DNA of 49,824 nucleotides from Candidatus Dadabacteria bacterium (GTDB taxonomy: Bacteria; Desulfobacterota_D; UBA1144; Nemesobacterales; UBA2774), in the NCBI GenBank assembly GCA_020849425.1, contig JADLGH010000050.1, positions 1-49,824 of the forward strand, in the 5' to 3' direction. The translations under genes were made by a program, and so were the position numbers. Shown in pieces: positions 28,381-38,708 of this stretch; positions within the stretch are counted from its first letter, which is position 1, and each line of letters begins with the position of its first letter. The notes under the pieces are model-generated. The model worked only from the letters and a program-made list of their open reading frames with translations, searched no databases and was not told the origin of the DNA.

Positions 28381-31310
28381 TATGCCTTATCCCATTTCAC
28401 TTTTTTTAGATAGGTGATAGAAGACTGCGTGTTGAGCGTGTGCAGCACCTTGTAGCCTCTCTCGTTTTTCGAAAGCCTGGACGCTTTGGATTCGGGGTCT
28501 TTCAGGTTCCCGAAGACTATCGCGTCGGAGCCGCAGGCCTGGGCGCACGCTACCTGCACCTCGCCGTCGAGGACGTCCCTTCCCTTGTCCTTGGCCTGGT
28601 CCTTGGCGTAATTGATCCTCTGTACGCAGAAAGTACATTTCTCCATTACTCCCACGCCCCTGACCGTGACGTCCGGGTTGAGCTGCCAGTCGAGAGGCTC
28701 GGGGAATTTGTACTGGAACCAGTTGAACTTCCTTACGCTGTAGCTGCAGTTGTTCGAGCAGTACCTGGTGCCGACGCAGCGGTTGTAGACCATACCGTTA
28801 AGCCCCTCGGGGTTGTGGTAAGTGGCGTATACCGGGCAGACGGGCTCGCAGGGCGCGTTACCGCAATGCTGGCAGAGCATCGGAAGGAACCGGGTTTCAA
28901 ACCCTGCCTTGTTGTCAGATTTTTCGAAGTATCTTTCTATCTTTATCCAGGCCATGTCGCGTCGCTTGGCCACGAGCTCTTTCCCGACGAAGGGGATGTT
29001 GTTCTCGGCGTAGCAGGCCGTTATGCACGCGCCGCACCCGGTGCATTTCTGGAGGTCTATCGCCATTCCCCAGCGGTACTTCGCATACTCTTTCGGCGGA
29101 TAGAAACCGGGCAGCTCGTGATCGACGGGAGGAAGCCCTTTCTGCATCTCGGTCAGCGTGACCTCCTGGGCGATACCCCTGTCGTGCTGGTGCGTCGTAT
29201 ACTGGGTCTGAACGAACTGGGCGTGCTTCCCGGTCCTGGTAAGCTTGACTTTCGATGTGAACCACGCGAATCCGCCCGAGAGCTTGTCTGTCGCGAGCGG
29301 CAGGATGCCGACGGGGTTTACGCCCCTGTCCTTCGCGTACCTGCCGTAGCTCGTATGGCCCTGGCCTATCATCACGGCGACCGTGTCCGGCCTGATGCCG
29401 GGATAGGGATAGACCTGCGTTTCGATGCTGCCCTGCGGGGATTCAATGACTACGTAATCGCCGAGCTCTACCCCGAGCCTGGAAGCGGTGTCGGGGTGAA
29501 CCTCCACCCACGAATCCCATACGCCCGTAGAAAGCGCGTCGGGCAGCTCCTGGAGCCAGGGCTTGTTGGCGCCCCTTCCGTCGTAGTATTTGTAGGACGG
29601 GTATGCGATTAAGAAGTAATCGCCGTCGCCGCTGAACTCGGCCTCGGGGAGCGCCGCACCGGAGAGCCCGCCGGACAGGGAGACCTGCACGGGCTGGACG
29701 TCCGAATAATAACCGCCGTTTTCGAGGGCCTTGTTCCAGAAGGAGTCGAAGCTGAGCCCGGCCTGGCTTGAATAGGCCGTTTTCCAGGACTCCCTTAAAT
29801 AATCGTAGTACGAGGCTTCTTTGTATTTTTCCTTTAAATCTTCGATGTTGGCCGTGACGGCGAGTATTACGTCTCCCGTGCTCTTCGTGTTGAAGACAGG
29901 AGTCATGGCCGGCTGGATGAGGCCGTGTATTCCGGCGCTCGGAATAAAATCGCCCCAGCTCTCGATAGTGGTGTTATCGGGCATTATGAGGTGGGCCTTT
30001 TCGGTCGTTTCGTCCATGAAGCTGGAGAAGCTGACCACGAAAGGCACCCTGGAGATCGCGTCCTCGAAGCCCGCCGACTTTGGAAGCGTAAACACGGGGT
30101 TTACGTTGTAGACCATGAGGAGATCGACCCCGCCGTCAGACATCGAATCGACGAGCGAAAGGATATCCCGGAACGGGCTTATGCCGTCCGTGTTGAGCGT
30201 GCGGCCGAAGTCTATGGTTACGCCGATATTCCCGGCGACGTAGTTCAATATATTTATCGCGATCAGTGTTTCGGTCGCGTTGGTGGAGGTCATCGCCGTG
30301 CCGCCGCCTATCGCGAGGCTGGGCTGCATGGAGGAGAACTCCCGCGCTATCTGTCTTATCGTGTCGGTGGAGACCCCGGTCGCCTCGGAGACCTTGTCTA
30401 TGGCGTAGCCCCCGAGAAGCCCGGAGAGCTCGCCGCCCCTCTGCGAAAGGCCTTCGCTGACTATGACGTTCGCTATGCCGAGAGCGAGCAGGCCCTCTGT
30501 GCCCGGGGTTATGGAAACCCATTCGTCGGCGTTTACGCCCGTGAGCGAGGCCCTCGGCTCGACGTGGACGAACTTGCCCATCGAGCCGTCCCTGAAGCTG
30601 TGCATGTCGCTGAACTGCGTCGTGTAGTAGGTCGGCGAGAGCCACGTTTCCATGAAATCGGCGCCGAACGAAAGGAGGTACTTCGCCTTGTCTATGTTGT
30701 AGGTTGGAATCTTGTCGATCCCGAAGGTTCTTTTGTTGGCTTCTCTCAGCGGCTCGTAGGCGTAGGTTTCGTAGGAGATGTGCACCCCGCCTATCGCTTC
30801 CATCCAGTCGTCGATGAGTGCACCGAGGGTGCCTGTAACGTTGTCGGAAAGGAATACGATCCTGCCGTTTTGTCCCTTTTTCCTTATTTCGTCGATCTTC
30901 TCGGCGAGGAGCGTCTGGGCGTTTTCCCAGCCCGTCGGCCTGCGTTTACCGAGATCGTTCAAAAGGAGCGGGGACCTCGTGCGGTCGGGGTTGTAGAGGC
31001 CCTGAAGCATGGCCTGCCCCTGGGCGCAGCTGGCGCCCTTATTGACCGGGTGCTTCGGATTGCCCTCTATCTTTATTGCCCGCCCTTCGCGGTTCTTGAC
31101 GAGGATACCACAGCCCGCCGGACATTCCCTGCAGGTGCTCGCATACCAGTTGGGTACCCCGGGGATAATGCCCTCGGGCGGAATGACGTATGGGATCAGC
31201 TGCTCGACAGGCTCGGAGCATCCGCCGGTTACGGCAGCGGTGCCGCCGGCGACCCCGATAATCTTGAGAAAATCCCGTCTCCTGATACCACCCTTTTTGT
31301 CTTGAGACAT
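28380..31310 (-). CDS. actB: Alternative complex III, Fe-S/molybdopterin-like subunit ActB (Tat-exported)
   Basis: A 976-residue protein fusing a molybdopterin-oxidoreductase-like domain (about residues 45-720) with a four-cluster ferredoxin domain (about 750-960), as in ActB. A twin-arginine signal R-R-R-D-F-L-K (residues 10-16) and a following G-G-C suggest Tat export with possible lipidation. The Mo-type domain keeps a C-x2-C-x3-C ... C set. The ferredoxin part shows C-T-G-C-G-A-C, C-Q-H-C-G-N-A-P-C-E-P-V-C-P and C-T-F-C plus A-C-A-Q-A-C. It conducts electrons from the quinol site to the cytochromes. GGAGGAGG directly precedes the ATG at 31310. Confidence 0.95.
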   Translation of the reverse strand: MSQDKKGGIRRRDFLKIIGVAGGTAAVTGGCSEPVEQLIPYVIPPEGIIPGVPNWYASTCRECPAGCGILVKNREGRAIKIEGNPKHPVNKGASCAQGQAMLQGLYNPDRTRSPLLLNDLGKRRPTGWENAQTLLAEKIDEIRKKGQNGRIVFLSDNVTGTLGALIDDWMEAIGGVHISYETYAYEPLREANKRTFGIDKIPTYNIDKAKYLLSFGADFMETWLSPTYYTTQFSDMHSFRDGSMGKFVHVEPRASLTGVNADEWVSITPGTEGLLALGIANVIVSEGLSQRGGELSGLLGGYAIDKVSEATGVSTDTIRQIAREFSSMQPSLAIGGGTAMTSTNATETLIAINILNYVAGNIGVTIDFGRTLNTDGISPFRDILSLVDSMSDGGVDLLMVYNVNPVFTLPKSAGFEDAISRVPFVVSFSSFMDETTEKAHLIMPDNTTIESWGDFIPSAGIHGLIQPAMTPVFNTKSTGDVILAVTANIEDLKEKYKEASYYDYLRESWKTAYSSQAGLSFDSFWNKALENGGYYSDVQPVQVSLSGGLSGAALPEAEFSGDGDYFLIAYPSYKYYDGRGANKPWLQELPDALSTGVWDSWVEVHPDTASRLGVELGDYVVIESPQGSIETQVYPYPGIRPDTVAVMIGQGHTSYGRYAKDRGVNPVGILPLATDKLSGGFAWFTSKVKLTRTGKHAQFVQTQYTTHQHDRGIAQEVTLTEMQKGLPPVDHELPGFYPPKEYAKYRWGMAIDLQKCTGCGACITACYAENNIPFVGKELVAKRRDMAWIKIERYFEKSDNKAGFETRFLPMLCQHCGNAPCEPVCPVYATYHNPEGLNGMVYNRCVGTRYCSNNCSYSVRKFNWFQYKFPEPLDWQLNPDVTVRGVGVMEKCTFCVQRINYAKDQAKDKGRDVLDGEVQVACAQACGSDAIVFGNLKDPESKASRLSKNERGYKVLHTLNTQSSITYLKKVKWDKA

Positions 31311-31323
31311 CTCCTCCTCCAAA

Positions 31324-31896
31324 TTAATAATGACAGGTCAAACAGTCTTTCAGGCTGGTCAGCTCTTCGTGGCTCCTGGCGTTTTCCGTATGACAGGTTA
31401 TACAGAAGCCCATGTTGAACCTGTTGACCCTATGCACCTGGTCCATGTCGGCGACGTCACCGTGGCAAACGGCGCAATCGAACCCTCTCTTGATATGCCT
31501 CTTGTGATTAAAGTGGACATATCCCGGCATGGAGTTGACCTTGATCCAGGGTATGGGCTCTTTCTTGGCCCAGAAATCCCTTACCTTGGCGATCTCGGCC
31601 TGGATGTTGATCGTAGTTCCGTTGAAGTCGTAGTCGACATCGCGTCCCGCAATATGCGTATGGCAACCCATGCATCTCTGAACGGACGGGATGCCGGGGT
31701 TCGGGGACACATCGACAAAGCTATGGCAATACTGACATGGAATCTGATCCTCGCCGGCGTGTATCTTGTGGCTGAATCTTACAGGTTGAACGGGTCCTTT
31801 GTCGCTGCTCTCTGCATTTCTGTCGGAGAAATAAAATCCGGCGAAAACGAAGATAGACAGTACAGGTACTAAAAGCAATTTTATCCGTCTACGCAT
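31324..31896 (-). CDS. actA: Alternative complex III, pentaheme cytochrome c subunit ActA
   Basis: A 190-residue exported cytochrome, first gene of the operon. One N-terminal anchor helix (about residues 5-23) precedes five C-x-x-C-H sites: C-Q-Y-C-H, C-M-G-C-H, C-A-V-C-H, C-I-T-C-H and C-L-T-C-H, with F-S-H-K-I-H and F-N-H-K-R-H supplying distal His ligands. This matches the pentaheme ActA that wires ActB to the outer cytochrome ActE or to an oxidase. The frame extends 19 codons upstream, but the ATG at 31896 with AAGG upstream starts at the anchor helix. Confidence 0.93.
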   Translation of the reverse strand: MRRRIKLLLVPVLSIFVFAGFYFSDRNAESSDKGPVQPVRFSHKIHAGEDQIPCQYCHSFVDVSPNPGIPSVQRCMGCHTHIAGRDVDYDFNGTTINIQAEIAKVRDFWAKKEPIPWIKVNSMPGYVHFNHKRHIKRGFDCAVCHGDVADMDQVHRVNRFNMGFCITCHTENARSHEELTSLKDCLTCHY

Positions 31897-31966
31897 CCTA
31901 TTTACCTTAGCTATGGAGTGTGTCCATGTGGAAGTGTAAAGCTCAAAACTCAAAAAACGCCTAGTA

Positions 31967-31994
31967 TGTATATCATAACGTGGGAATCTGTCAA
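31967..31994 (-). promoter_or_regulatory. Promoter of the act operon
   Basis: On the minus strand a perfect TTGACA (31994-31989) is followed after 16 bases by TATACA (31972-31967). The start would fall near 31960, giving a leader of about 65 bases before actA. No operator was recognised inside it, but a cluster of palindromes lies 45-70 bases upstream. Confidence 0.6.
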
Positions 31995-32037
31995 GTTTGC
32001 GGCGGCCCCCGGCCGGGGGAGTGCCAAACAGGTGTAA

Positions 32038-32066
32038 AAGCGCTTAAACGCGTTATACGCGCGTAT
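32038..32066. repeat. Three consecutive palindromes between bioD and the act promoter
   Basis: AAGCGCTT (32038-32045), AACGCGTT (32047-32054) and ATACGCGCGTAT (32055-32066) follow each other almost without spacing; all are perfect. They lie 19 bases after the bioD stop on the minus strand and upstream of the act promoter. They may form an operator array or a hairpin at the end of the bioD transcript. Confidence 0.5.
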
Positions 32067-32084
32067 TAAAGGCTCAGAAATGAT

Positions 32085-33421
<1,337 letters not shown>

Positions 33422-33559
33422 GTATGAATTTTTACGAATGCCTATAACAATAAGCATACATAGCCGCCGGCGCATACCAAACCCCGGAGGCCGTTCGCCC
33501 CGGGCCGCGGCGGCTCAACGTGAAAACCGGAGACCGTGCACGGCGCGGAAATCCCCCCG

Positions 33560-34078
33560 TTAGAGCGCGGCCCTGACGGCGGATATTGCGGCATCGTAGT
33601 CGGGCTCGCTCGCGATCTCGGGGACTATTTCTACGTCCTTTACCTTGTCGTCCTTATCGACGACGAATATGGATCTAGCGAGCAGCCTGTTCTCCTTTAT
33701 CAGCACGCCGTAATTTTCGCCGAAGGAGGCGTCCATGTAATCGGAGACGGTTTTCACCCTGTCTATTCCCTCGGCGGCGCAGTAGCGCTTTAGCGCGAAG
33801 GGGAGGTCCATGCTTATCGTGAGTATCTCGACGTCGCCGCCGAGATTCGCCGCCTCTTCGTTGAACTTCTTCGTCTGAACGTCGCAGACGGGCGTATCGA
33901 CGGAGACGACGACGTTGAACACCTTCACCTTGCCCTCGAGGTCGTGGAGCCCGACGGGGACCCCCGGCATGGAGTGGAGCGTAAAATCGGGGGCGCTGTC
34001 CCCGGGTTTTACCTCGTGTCCTACGAGCGTCACGGGGTTACCCCTCATCGTGACGAGATTCGCTCTTTCTTCAGGCAT
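33560..34078 (-). CDS. tpx: Thiol peroxidase, atypical 2-Cys peroxiredoxin
   Basis: A 172-residue Tpx that reduces hydrogen and organic peroxides using thioredoxin, the partner of the trxB seen at the start of the window. The peroxidatic Cys65 is in S-V-D-T-P-V-C-D-V-Q-T-K, and the resolving Cys100 in K-R-Y-C-A, so the atypical 2-Cys layout is complete. The N-terminal R-G-N-P-V-T-L-V-G is conserved. AGGAGGA is just upstream of the ATG, behind a leader with two inverted repeats and a consensus-like promoter. Confidence 0.95.
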   Translation of the reverse strand: MPEERANLVTMRGNPVTLVGHEVKPGDSAPDFTLHSMPGVPVGLHDLEGKVKVFNVVVSVDTPVCDVQTKKFNEEAANLGGDVEILTISMDLPFALKRYCAAEGIDRVKTVSDYMDASFGENYGVLIKENRLLARSIFVVDKDDKVKDVEIVPEIASEPDYDAAISAVRAAL

Positions 34079-34090
34079 TATATTCCTCCT

Positions 34091-34134
34091 CGGAATTTAT
34101 TCCGTTCGTGTTCGCGGCCCCCGGCGCAGGGGCC
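34091..34134 (-). promoter_or_regulatory. Two hairpins in the tpx leader
   Basis: CGGAAT-TT-ATTCCG (34091-34104) sits next to the tpx ribosome site, and GGCCCC ... GGGGCC (34116-34134, seven-base loop) lies further upstream, both between promoter and start. They could affect mRNA stability or be an operator; there is no known riboswitch match. Confidence 0.4.
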
Positions 34135-34144
34135 GGCACTCCCA

Positions 34145-34173
34145 ATCCTATATAGTGGGGCATTCGTTGTCAA
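34145..34173 (-). promoter_or_regulatory. Promoter of tpx
   Basis: Minus strand: TTGACA (34173-34168), 17-base spacer, TAGGAT (34150-34145). The start would be near 34138, about 60 bases before the tpx ATG. It is back to back with the candidate cold-shock promoter. Confidence 0.55.
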
Positions 34174-34210
34174 ACCCGCCGGAACCCCGCATGAATTTTA
34201 CTTATTTCTG

Positions 34211-34238
34211 TTGACTAAATATTAAAAATATGTACTCT
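34211..34238 (+). promoter_or_regulatory. Candidate promoter of the cold-shock gene
   Basis: TTGACT at 34211-34216 and TACTCT at 34233-34238, 16 bases apart, in an A/T-rich tract directly before the csp gene. The leader would be only about 25 bases, unlike the long cspA leader of E. coli. Confidence 0.35.
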
Positions 34239-34269
34239 TGGATTGACATTATTCTTCGGAGGAATTGCT

Positions 34270-34470
34270 TTGAAAGGCAAGGTAAAATGGTTTAACGAGT
34301 CGAAGGGTTTCGGGTTTATCGAGCAGGATAACGGCAAGGACGTTTTCGTCCACTACAGCGCCATCGAAGGCGCCGGATTCAGAACCCTTGTCGAAGGCGA
34401 CGAGGTAGAATTCGAGGTAGTCGAAAGCCCCAAGGGTCTTCAGGCCAGCAAGGTCAACAAGGTTTCCTGA
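34270..34470 (+). CDS. Cold-shock domain protein (CspA family)
   Basis: A 66-residue protein, the canonical CspA length, made of one OB-fold. It shows K-G-K-V-K-W-F-N at the start, RNP1 K-G-F-G-F-I-E and RNP2 D-V-F-V-H-Y, all needed to bind single-stranded RNA or DNA. The start is TTG at 34270, with GGAGGA six bases upstream; an earlier in-frame TTG at 34243 adds nine residues and has no such site. Cold-shock proteins melt RNA structure; induction by cold is not shown by the sequence. A short inverted repeat overlaps its stop. Confidence 0.95.
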   Translation: MKGKVKWFNESKGFGFIEQDNGKDVFVHYSAIEGAGFRTLVEGDEVEFEVVESPKGLQASKVNKVS

Positions 34471-34480
34471 CGGACCTTGT
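34457..34480 (+). repeat. Inverted repeat over the csp stop codon
   Basis: ACAAGGT and ACCTTGT (seven pairs, ten-base loop) span the csp stop codon. No T-run follows, so it is a 3'-end hairpin rather than a standard terminator. Confidence 0.4.
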
Positions 34481-34630
34481 CCGAGTATCTCCAGGAAGCT
34501 CCCGTATGTAATTCTTTACACAGACTGGACTTCTTGTTTGTAATTCGCGCCGGGCGGCCCCGGCACGAGCGGGAGGTTTTCCGTGCAGCGTTTCAGGACG
34601 CGGCGCGGCAGGCCCACCGGGAGGCGTCCC

Positions 34631-35005
34631 TCATTCCCGGCCGGGCTCTACTATCAGCTTCCCCCTGTACATGGCCATCTGGCAGGTAAATTCGTACTCC
34701 CCGGGGCTTTTCGGTGTGAATTCGACTTCGCGCGGTTGCCCGACGGGGAGTTCCGCGCTTACGTCGAGCCCGCTGAAAATCACCTTTTCGGCGCAGGGAC
34801 TCTTATCCTTTCTAAGGAATCTCAGCCTCAGCGGTTTCCCGGCCGCGGCGCGTATGACCGAGGGCTGGTACACCCCGCCGTCAACGATTATGTCGAGTGC
34901 GCCGGCGCCGGCTTTTGCCTCGGGCAGGTTCTTCGAAAGCCAGAACCACCAGACGATGAAGGCCGCGGCGGCCAGACCGAGAATATTGACCAGTAGCGTC
35001 GTCAT
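34631..35005 (-). CDS. Membrane-anchored cupredoxin-domain protein
   Basis: A 124-residue protein with an N-terminal transmembrane anchor (residues 5-24) and a small beta-barrel domain. V-Y-Q-P-S-V-I-R-A-A-A-G-K-P-L-R-L-R-F opens the cupredoxin-like fold; C-A-E-K-V and F-T-C-Q-M-A-M-Y-R-G provide Cys and Met residues where copper ligands lie in this family. It begins 22 bases after copA and has GGGGA before its ATG, so the pair is cotranscribed. It probably binds copper at the outer face of the membrane, as a chaperone or sensor for the exporter. Confidence 0.8.
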   Translation of the reverse strand: MTTLLVNILGLAAAAFIVWWFWLSKNLPEAKAGAGALDIIVDGGVYQPSVIRAAAGKPLRLRFLRKDKSPCAEKVIFSGLDVSAELPVGQPREVEFTPKSPGEYEFTCQMAMYRGKLIVEPGRE

Positions 35006-35027
35006 TTCGAATCCCCTTTAATATTTT

Positions 35028-37256
35028 TCATGGCTTGAACCACCTGAGACGGTTGGCGTTGGTTACGACCGTGAAGGACGAAAGGGCCATCGCCGCGCCG
35101 GCTATTATCGGATCGAGGAGCATCCCGGTGAAGGGGAACAGCACGCCCGCCGCAACGGGGATCGCGAGCGTGTTGTAAGCGAAGGCGCCGAAGAGGTTCT
35201 CCTTTATATTCCTTACCGTGGCGTTCGAAATCTTTATTGCGTCGGCGACGCCGTGAAGCGAGCCCCGCATGAGCGTTATGTCGGCGCTCTCGATCGCGAC
35301 GTCAGTCCCGCTTCCTATGGCGAAGCCGACGTCGGCCCCGGCCAGGGCCGGGGCGTCGTTTATGCCGTCGCCCACCATGCCTACTATCTCTCCATTCGCC
35401 CGGAGCTTTGAAATCTCGTCCGATTTCCCGTCCGGCAGGACCTCGGCGATGAACTCGTCTATGCCCGTTTCCTTAGCCACGGCCCCGGCCGTGACGCGGT
35501 TATCGCCCGTGAGCATTATGACCTTGAGCCCCATTTTTTTGAGCCTTTCGACGGCCTCTTTCGAATCGGGCTTCAGCGGATCGGATATGCCTATGAGCCC
35601 CGCGAGCGCGCCGCCGGACGCGAGGAAGACGACCGTCTTACCCGTCCGGGAAAGCTCTTCCAGGCGGGCTTCGCCCTCCCCGAGCGTAACGCCGTTGTCC
35701 ACCATGAGCTTCCTGTTGCCGAGAAGGACGGTTTTGCCGTCGTATACGGCCTTTACGCCGTGGCCCGACACTGCCTCGAAAGAGGTTACCTCCCTCGGCG
35801 CTCCGCCCTTTATTTTCGCCGCTTCGAGAACGGCCTCGGCGAGGGGATGCTCGGAGCCGGCTTCGAGCCCGGCGGCGAGGGAGAGAACGTCCTCTTCGCT
35901 CGTCCCGCCAAGGGGTTCGACGGCCGTCACTACGGGCCTGCCCTGCGTTATAGTCCCGGTCTTGTCGAGCACTATCGCCGTCAGCCTCCCGGCCTGCTGG
36001 AGCGCGTCGCCGTTCCGGATGAGGACGCCGTGTTCCGCCGCCTTGCCCACGCCGACCATGACGGATATGGGGGTTGCGAGCCCGAGAGCACACGGGCAGG
36101 CGATTATGAGAACCGCGATTGCCGTTACGAGCATGTAGGTCAGCCTGGGCTCGGGGCCGAAATTGAACCACGCGAGCAGCGTGAAGACCGCCGCCAGCAG
36201 AACGGACGGAACGAATATTCCCGACACCCTGTCCGCGAGACGCCCGATCGCGGGCTTTGAGTTCTGGGCCTTTCTTACCATCTCGATGATGCGTGCGAGG
36301 GCCGTCTCTTCGCCGACCCGCGTGGCCCTGAAGAGAAAGCTCCCGGACTTGTTTATGGTGCCGCCGACGACTTCGTCTCCAGCCCCTTTTTCCGCGGGCA
36401 TGGGCTCGCCCGTGAGCATGGATTCGTCAACCTGCGAGGAGCCGTCGGTTATGACGCCGTCCACCGGTATCTTCTCGCCGGGACGGACGCGTACGACGTC
36501 GCCTGGAACGACCTCCGAGATAGGGACGTCGGTCTCGGCCCCGCCCCTTACGACCCTGGCCGTCCTCGGCTTGAGGCCTATGAGGCGTTTAATGGCCTCG
36601 GACGTCTTGCCGCGCGCCCTCATTTCTAGCGCCCCGCCCAGGTCTATGAGAGCGATGATTATGGCCGCCGTTTCGAAGTAGAGATGCCCGGCGAGATCCC
36701 CGACGGCGCCGGGGAAGAGGACGACGAACGTGGAGTAGGCCCACGCGACCCCCGTGCCTATGGCGACGAGCGTGTCCATGTTGGCGCTGTGGTTGCGGAA
36801 GGACTTGAGCGCCCCCTTGAAAAACCTCCCGCCGCCGTAGATCAGCACGAAAAGCGTGAGGAGCGATACGGCCCCCCACGAGAGCCTGCCCGCCGCCGTA
36901 TCGAGCGCGGGGAGGATGCCCGTCATGCTGACCACGACTATGAAGGCGGCGAGGACGCCCGAGATTATCGTGCGCTTAAGGAGGTCGCGGTATAATTCGG
37001 CCTCTTCGCTCTCCTTTTCGGACTCGGAGTCTTCGCCCTTCAGAACGGAGGCCGTGTAGCCCGCCCCCCCGACCGCCGAGACGAGCGTATCGGGGGACAC
37101 CTCGCCCGTGACCGTAGCCGTCTTGTCGGCGAAATTGACCTCGGCAGATTTTACGCCGGAGACGGAGCTCAGTGTCCTCTGCACCGTATCGACGCACCCG
37201 GCGCAGCTCATGTCTTTTATGTGAAGCCTGTGGGTCGTTTCGCTTGCGGTTTTCAT
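35028..37256 (-). CDS. copA: Copper-translocating P1B-type ATPase
   Basis: A 742-residue P-type ATPase. An N-terminal heavy-metal domain has M-S-C-A-G-C (Cys18, Cys21). Eight membrane helices follow; the sixth holds C-P-C in [12 protein letters not shown], the signature of Cu(I) transporters. The phosphorylation site D-K-T-G-T, the ATP-binding S-E-H-P-L-A and the hinge G-D-G-I-N-D-A-P are all present, and T-G-E-P is in the actuator domain. It exports Cu(I) from the cytoplasm. GGAGA lies six bases before the ATG. A related silver pump cannot be excluded. Confidence 0.95.
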   Translation of the reverse strand: MKTASETTHRLHIKDMSCAGCVDTVQRTLSSVSGVKSAEVNFADKTATVTGEVSPDTLVSAVGGAGYTASVLKGEDSESEKESEEAELYRDLLKRTIISGVLAAFIVVVSMTGILPALDTAAGRLSWGAVSLLTLFVLIYGGGRFFKGALKSFRNHSANMDTLVAIGTGVAWAYSTFVVLFPGAVGDLAGHLYFETAAIIIALIDLGGALEMRARGKTSEAIKRLIGLKPRTARVVRGGAETDVPISEVVPGDVVRVRPGEKIPVDGVITDGSSQVDESMLTGEPMPAEKGAGDEVVGGTINKSGSFLFRATRVGEETALARIIEMVRKAQNSKPAIGRLADRVSGIFVPSVLLAAVFTLLAWFNFGPEPRLTYMLVTAIAVLIIACPCALGLATPISVMVGVGKAAEHGVLIRNGDALQQAGRLTAIVLDKTGTITQGRPVVTAVEPLGGTSEEDVLSLAAGLEAGSEHPLAEAVLEAAKIKGGAPREVTSFEAVSGHGVKAVYDGKTVLLGNRKLMVDNGVTLGEGEARLEELSRTGKTVVFLASGGALAGLIGISDPLKPDSKEAVERLKKMGLKVIMLTGDNRVTAGAVAKETGIDEFIAEVLPDGKSDEISKLRANGEIVGMVGDGINDAPALAGADVGFAIGSGTDVAIESADITLMRGSLHGVADAIKISNATVRNIKENLFGAFAYNTLAIPVAAGVLFPFTGMLLDPIIAGAAMALSSFTVVTNANRLRWFKP

Positions 37257-37316
37257 GTTATCTCCGTTTTCATCGTGTATAGACGGCCGAACGGCGAAAA
37301 AGACGCAAAGGTCTTA

Positions 37317-37328
37317 CCCCGGCCGGGG
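37317..37328. repeat. 12-bp GC palindrome before copA
   Basis: CCCCGGCCGGGG is a perfect palindrome between the protease stop (37334) and the copA start (37256). It may form a hairpin at the end of the protease mRNA, without a T-run, or serve as an operator; neither is shown. Confidence 0.3.
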
Positions 37329-37333
37329 CGGCG

Positions 37334-38428
37334 CTACCAGGCCCTCGTTCTTTTCTCGGACACTGCGGCCTGTATCCTCATAAACTCGCCGACGTTGTCC
37401 ATGGTCAGAAGACCTACGAGGCCGCCGTTCCTTACGACAGGGACCGTCATGAGGTCGCTCGACTGGATGCGCATGAATGCGGTTTCGAGCATCTCACACG
37501 GGTCGAGCACCTGGAACTCGCGGCGAATGACCCTGCCGGCGGTGGCGCTTTCGCCGTACTCCGAGAGCCCCTTTATGAGGTCCTGGTGCGTTACCATGCC
37601 GACTATCCCCGAGCTGTCCGATACCGGGTAGTCCTGCTGGGAGCCGGACATCGTGAGCTCGATGAGGCGGCTCAGTGGATCGTCGGGGCTTACGGTTTTG
37701 AAGTCGGTCAGCATGGCCTTTTCGACCGGCACGCCGCCCAGCGCCGACCTGACCTTTACCATCGTGGCCTCCTGCGCGGCCCCTATCCATACGAAGAGAG
37801 CGATGAAGACGAGAAAGGGGTTAGTAAAGAGGCCTATGAACCCGAAGAGAAGGGCGATACCCTGCCCTATCGAGGCGGCGGTCTGCGTGGCGCGTGTGTA
37901 GTCTGTCCGCAGGGCGAGAAGCGCCCGGAGCACCCGCCCGCCGTCCATCGGGAATGCGGGAATGAGGTTAAAGACGACGAGGAAGATGTTGACCAGCATG
38001 AGCCGCTCGGCGAAGGAGCCCTGCGTAAGCGTGAGGTCGCCGAGGGGACCGAGGCCCCGCGTCAGGATCAGCCATGCGTAGAGGAGGACGGCGATGACGA
38101 CGTTTACGGCCGGGCCCGCGAGGGCGACCTTGAGCTCCTGCATCGGGTCGTCGGGCATGCGCTCGAGCCTGGCGACGCCGCCTATCGGCAGGAGCGTTAT
38201 GTCGCGCGTTTTTATGCCGTAGCGCCGGGCCGTGAGGGCGTGGCCGTACTCGTGGAGGACGACGCAGAGAAAGAGGGCCAGGACGAAAATCACCCCGCCT
38301 ATGATGGAGGAAAGTGTCTCGCCGCTCGTCCAGTGGACGAGGACGACCCACGCGATGATGAGAAGGAAGGTCGCGTGGATGTAGACCGGAATACCGCCGA
38401 ATTCTCCGAGCTTCCAGGACCATTTCAT
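37334..38428 (-). CDS. Site-2 protease family membrane metalloprotease (M50) with CBS domains
   Basis: A 364-residue membrane protein. Helices in the first ~210 residues contain the zinc site H-E-Y-G-H and the second site N-L-I-P-A-F-P-M-D-G-G-R, as in the SpoIVFB/Rip3-type branch. The last ~130 residues hold two CBS motifs (M-L-T-D-F-K-T-V-S-P-D-D and D-S-S-G-I-V-G-M-V-T), which usually bind adenine nucleotides. Such enzymes cut proteins within the membrane; the substrate is unknown. GGGGG precedes the ATG. It lies upstream of copA in the same direction with a 77-base gap, so a shared transcript is possible. Confidence 0.9.
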   Translation of the reverse strand: MKWSWKLGEFGGIPVYIHATFLLIIAWVVLVHWTSGETLSSIIGGVIFVLALFLCVVLHEYGHALTARRYGIKTRDITLLPIGGVARLERMPDDPMQELKVALAGPAVNVVIAVLLYAWLILTRGLGPLGDLTLTQGSFAERLMLVNIFLVVFNLIPAFPMDGGRVLRALLALRTDYTRATQTAASIGQGIALLFGFIGLFTNPFLVFIALFVWIGAAQEATMVKVRSALGGVPVEKAMLTDFKTVSPDDPLSRLIELTMSGSQQDYPVSDSSGIVGMVTHQDLIKGLSEYGESATAGRVIRREFQVLDPCEMLETAFMRIQSSDLMTVPVVRNGGLVGLLTMDNVGEFMRIQAAVSEKRTRAW

Positions 38429-38581
38429 CTATATTACCCCCGCGCCTTTATATGCGGCCGAATACTGGTACTGTGCGGCGCTTTCACACCCGACGCACCC
38501 GCCCGGGATGCGCCGGAACGACGCGGCCGGGAACGGGCCGGCTACCGGCAGCCGTATAGATTAATATACACGAAAGGCCTG

Positions 38582-38599
38582 CCCGCCGCTCGCGGCGGG
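38582..38599. repeat. GC-rich hairpin in the gap before 38709
   Basis: CCCGCCGC-TC-GCGGCGGG is an almost perfect 18-base palindrome in the 280-base gap between the protease and the next gene. The rest of this gap holds smaller GC-rich inverted repeats and no open frame with a ribosome site. It might be the end of a transcript or a structured element; no T-run follows. Confidence 0.35.
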
Positions 38600-38691
38600 G
38601 CCATACCCGGCCGATATAATTAACAAAAACCGGGGTCGCGCGGCTCCGGGAGCTCGACTACAGCGAGGCTATTCTTTTTATATGAAAAATA

Positions 38692-38700
38692 TGGTATATA
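38692..38700 (+). promoter_or_regulatory. Extended -10 directly before the small RHH-like gene
   Basis: TG-G-TATATA (38692-38700) resembles an extended -10; TATACT (38697-38702) is an overlapping option. No good -35 is visible. A start near 38708 would make the mRNA leaderless. Confidence 0.35.
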
Positions 38701-38708
38701 CTTAAAAT

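Noticed and set aside
38429-38708. Hidden gene in the 280-base gap
   Set aside because: No frame with a start and ribosome site; the sequence is mostly GC-rich inverted repeats.
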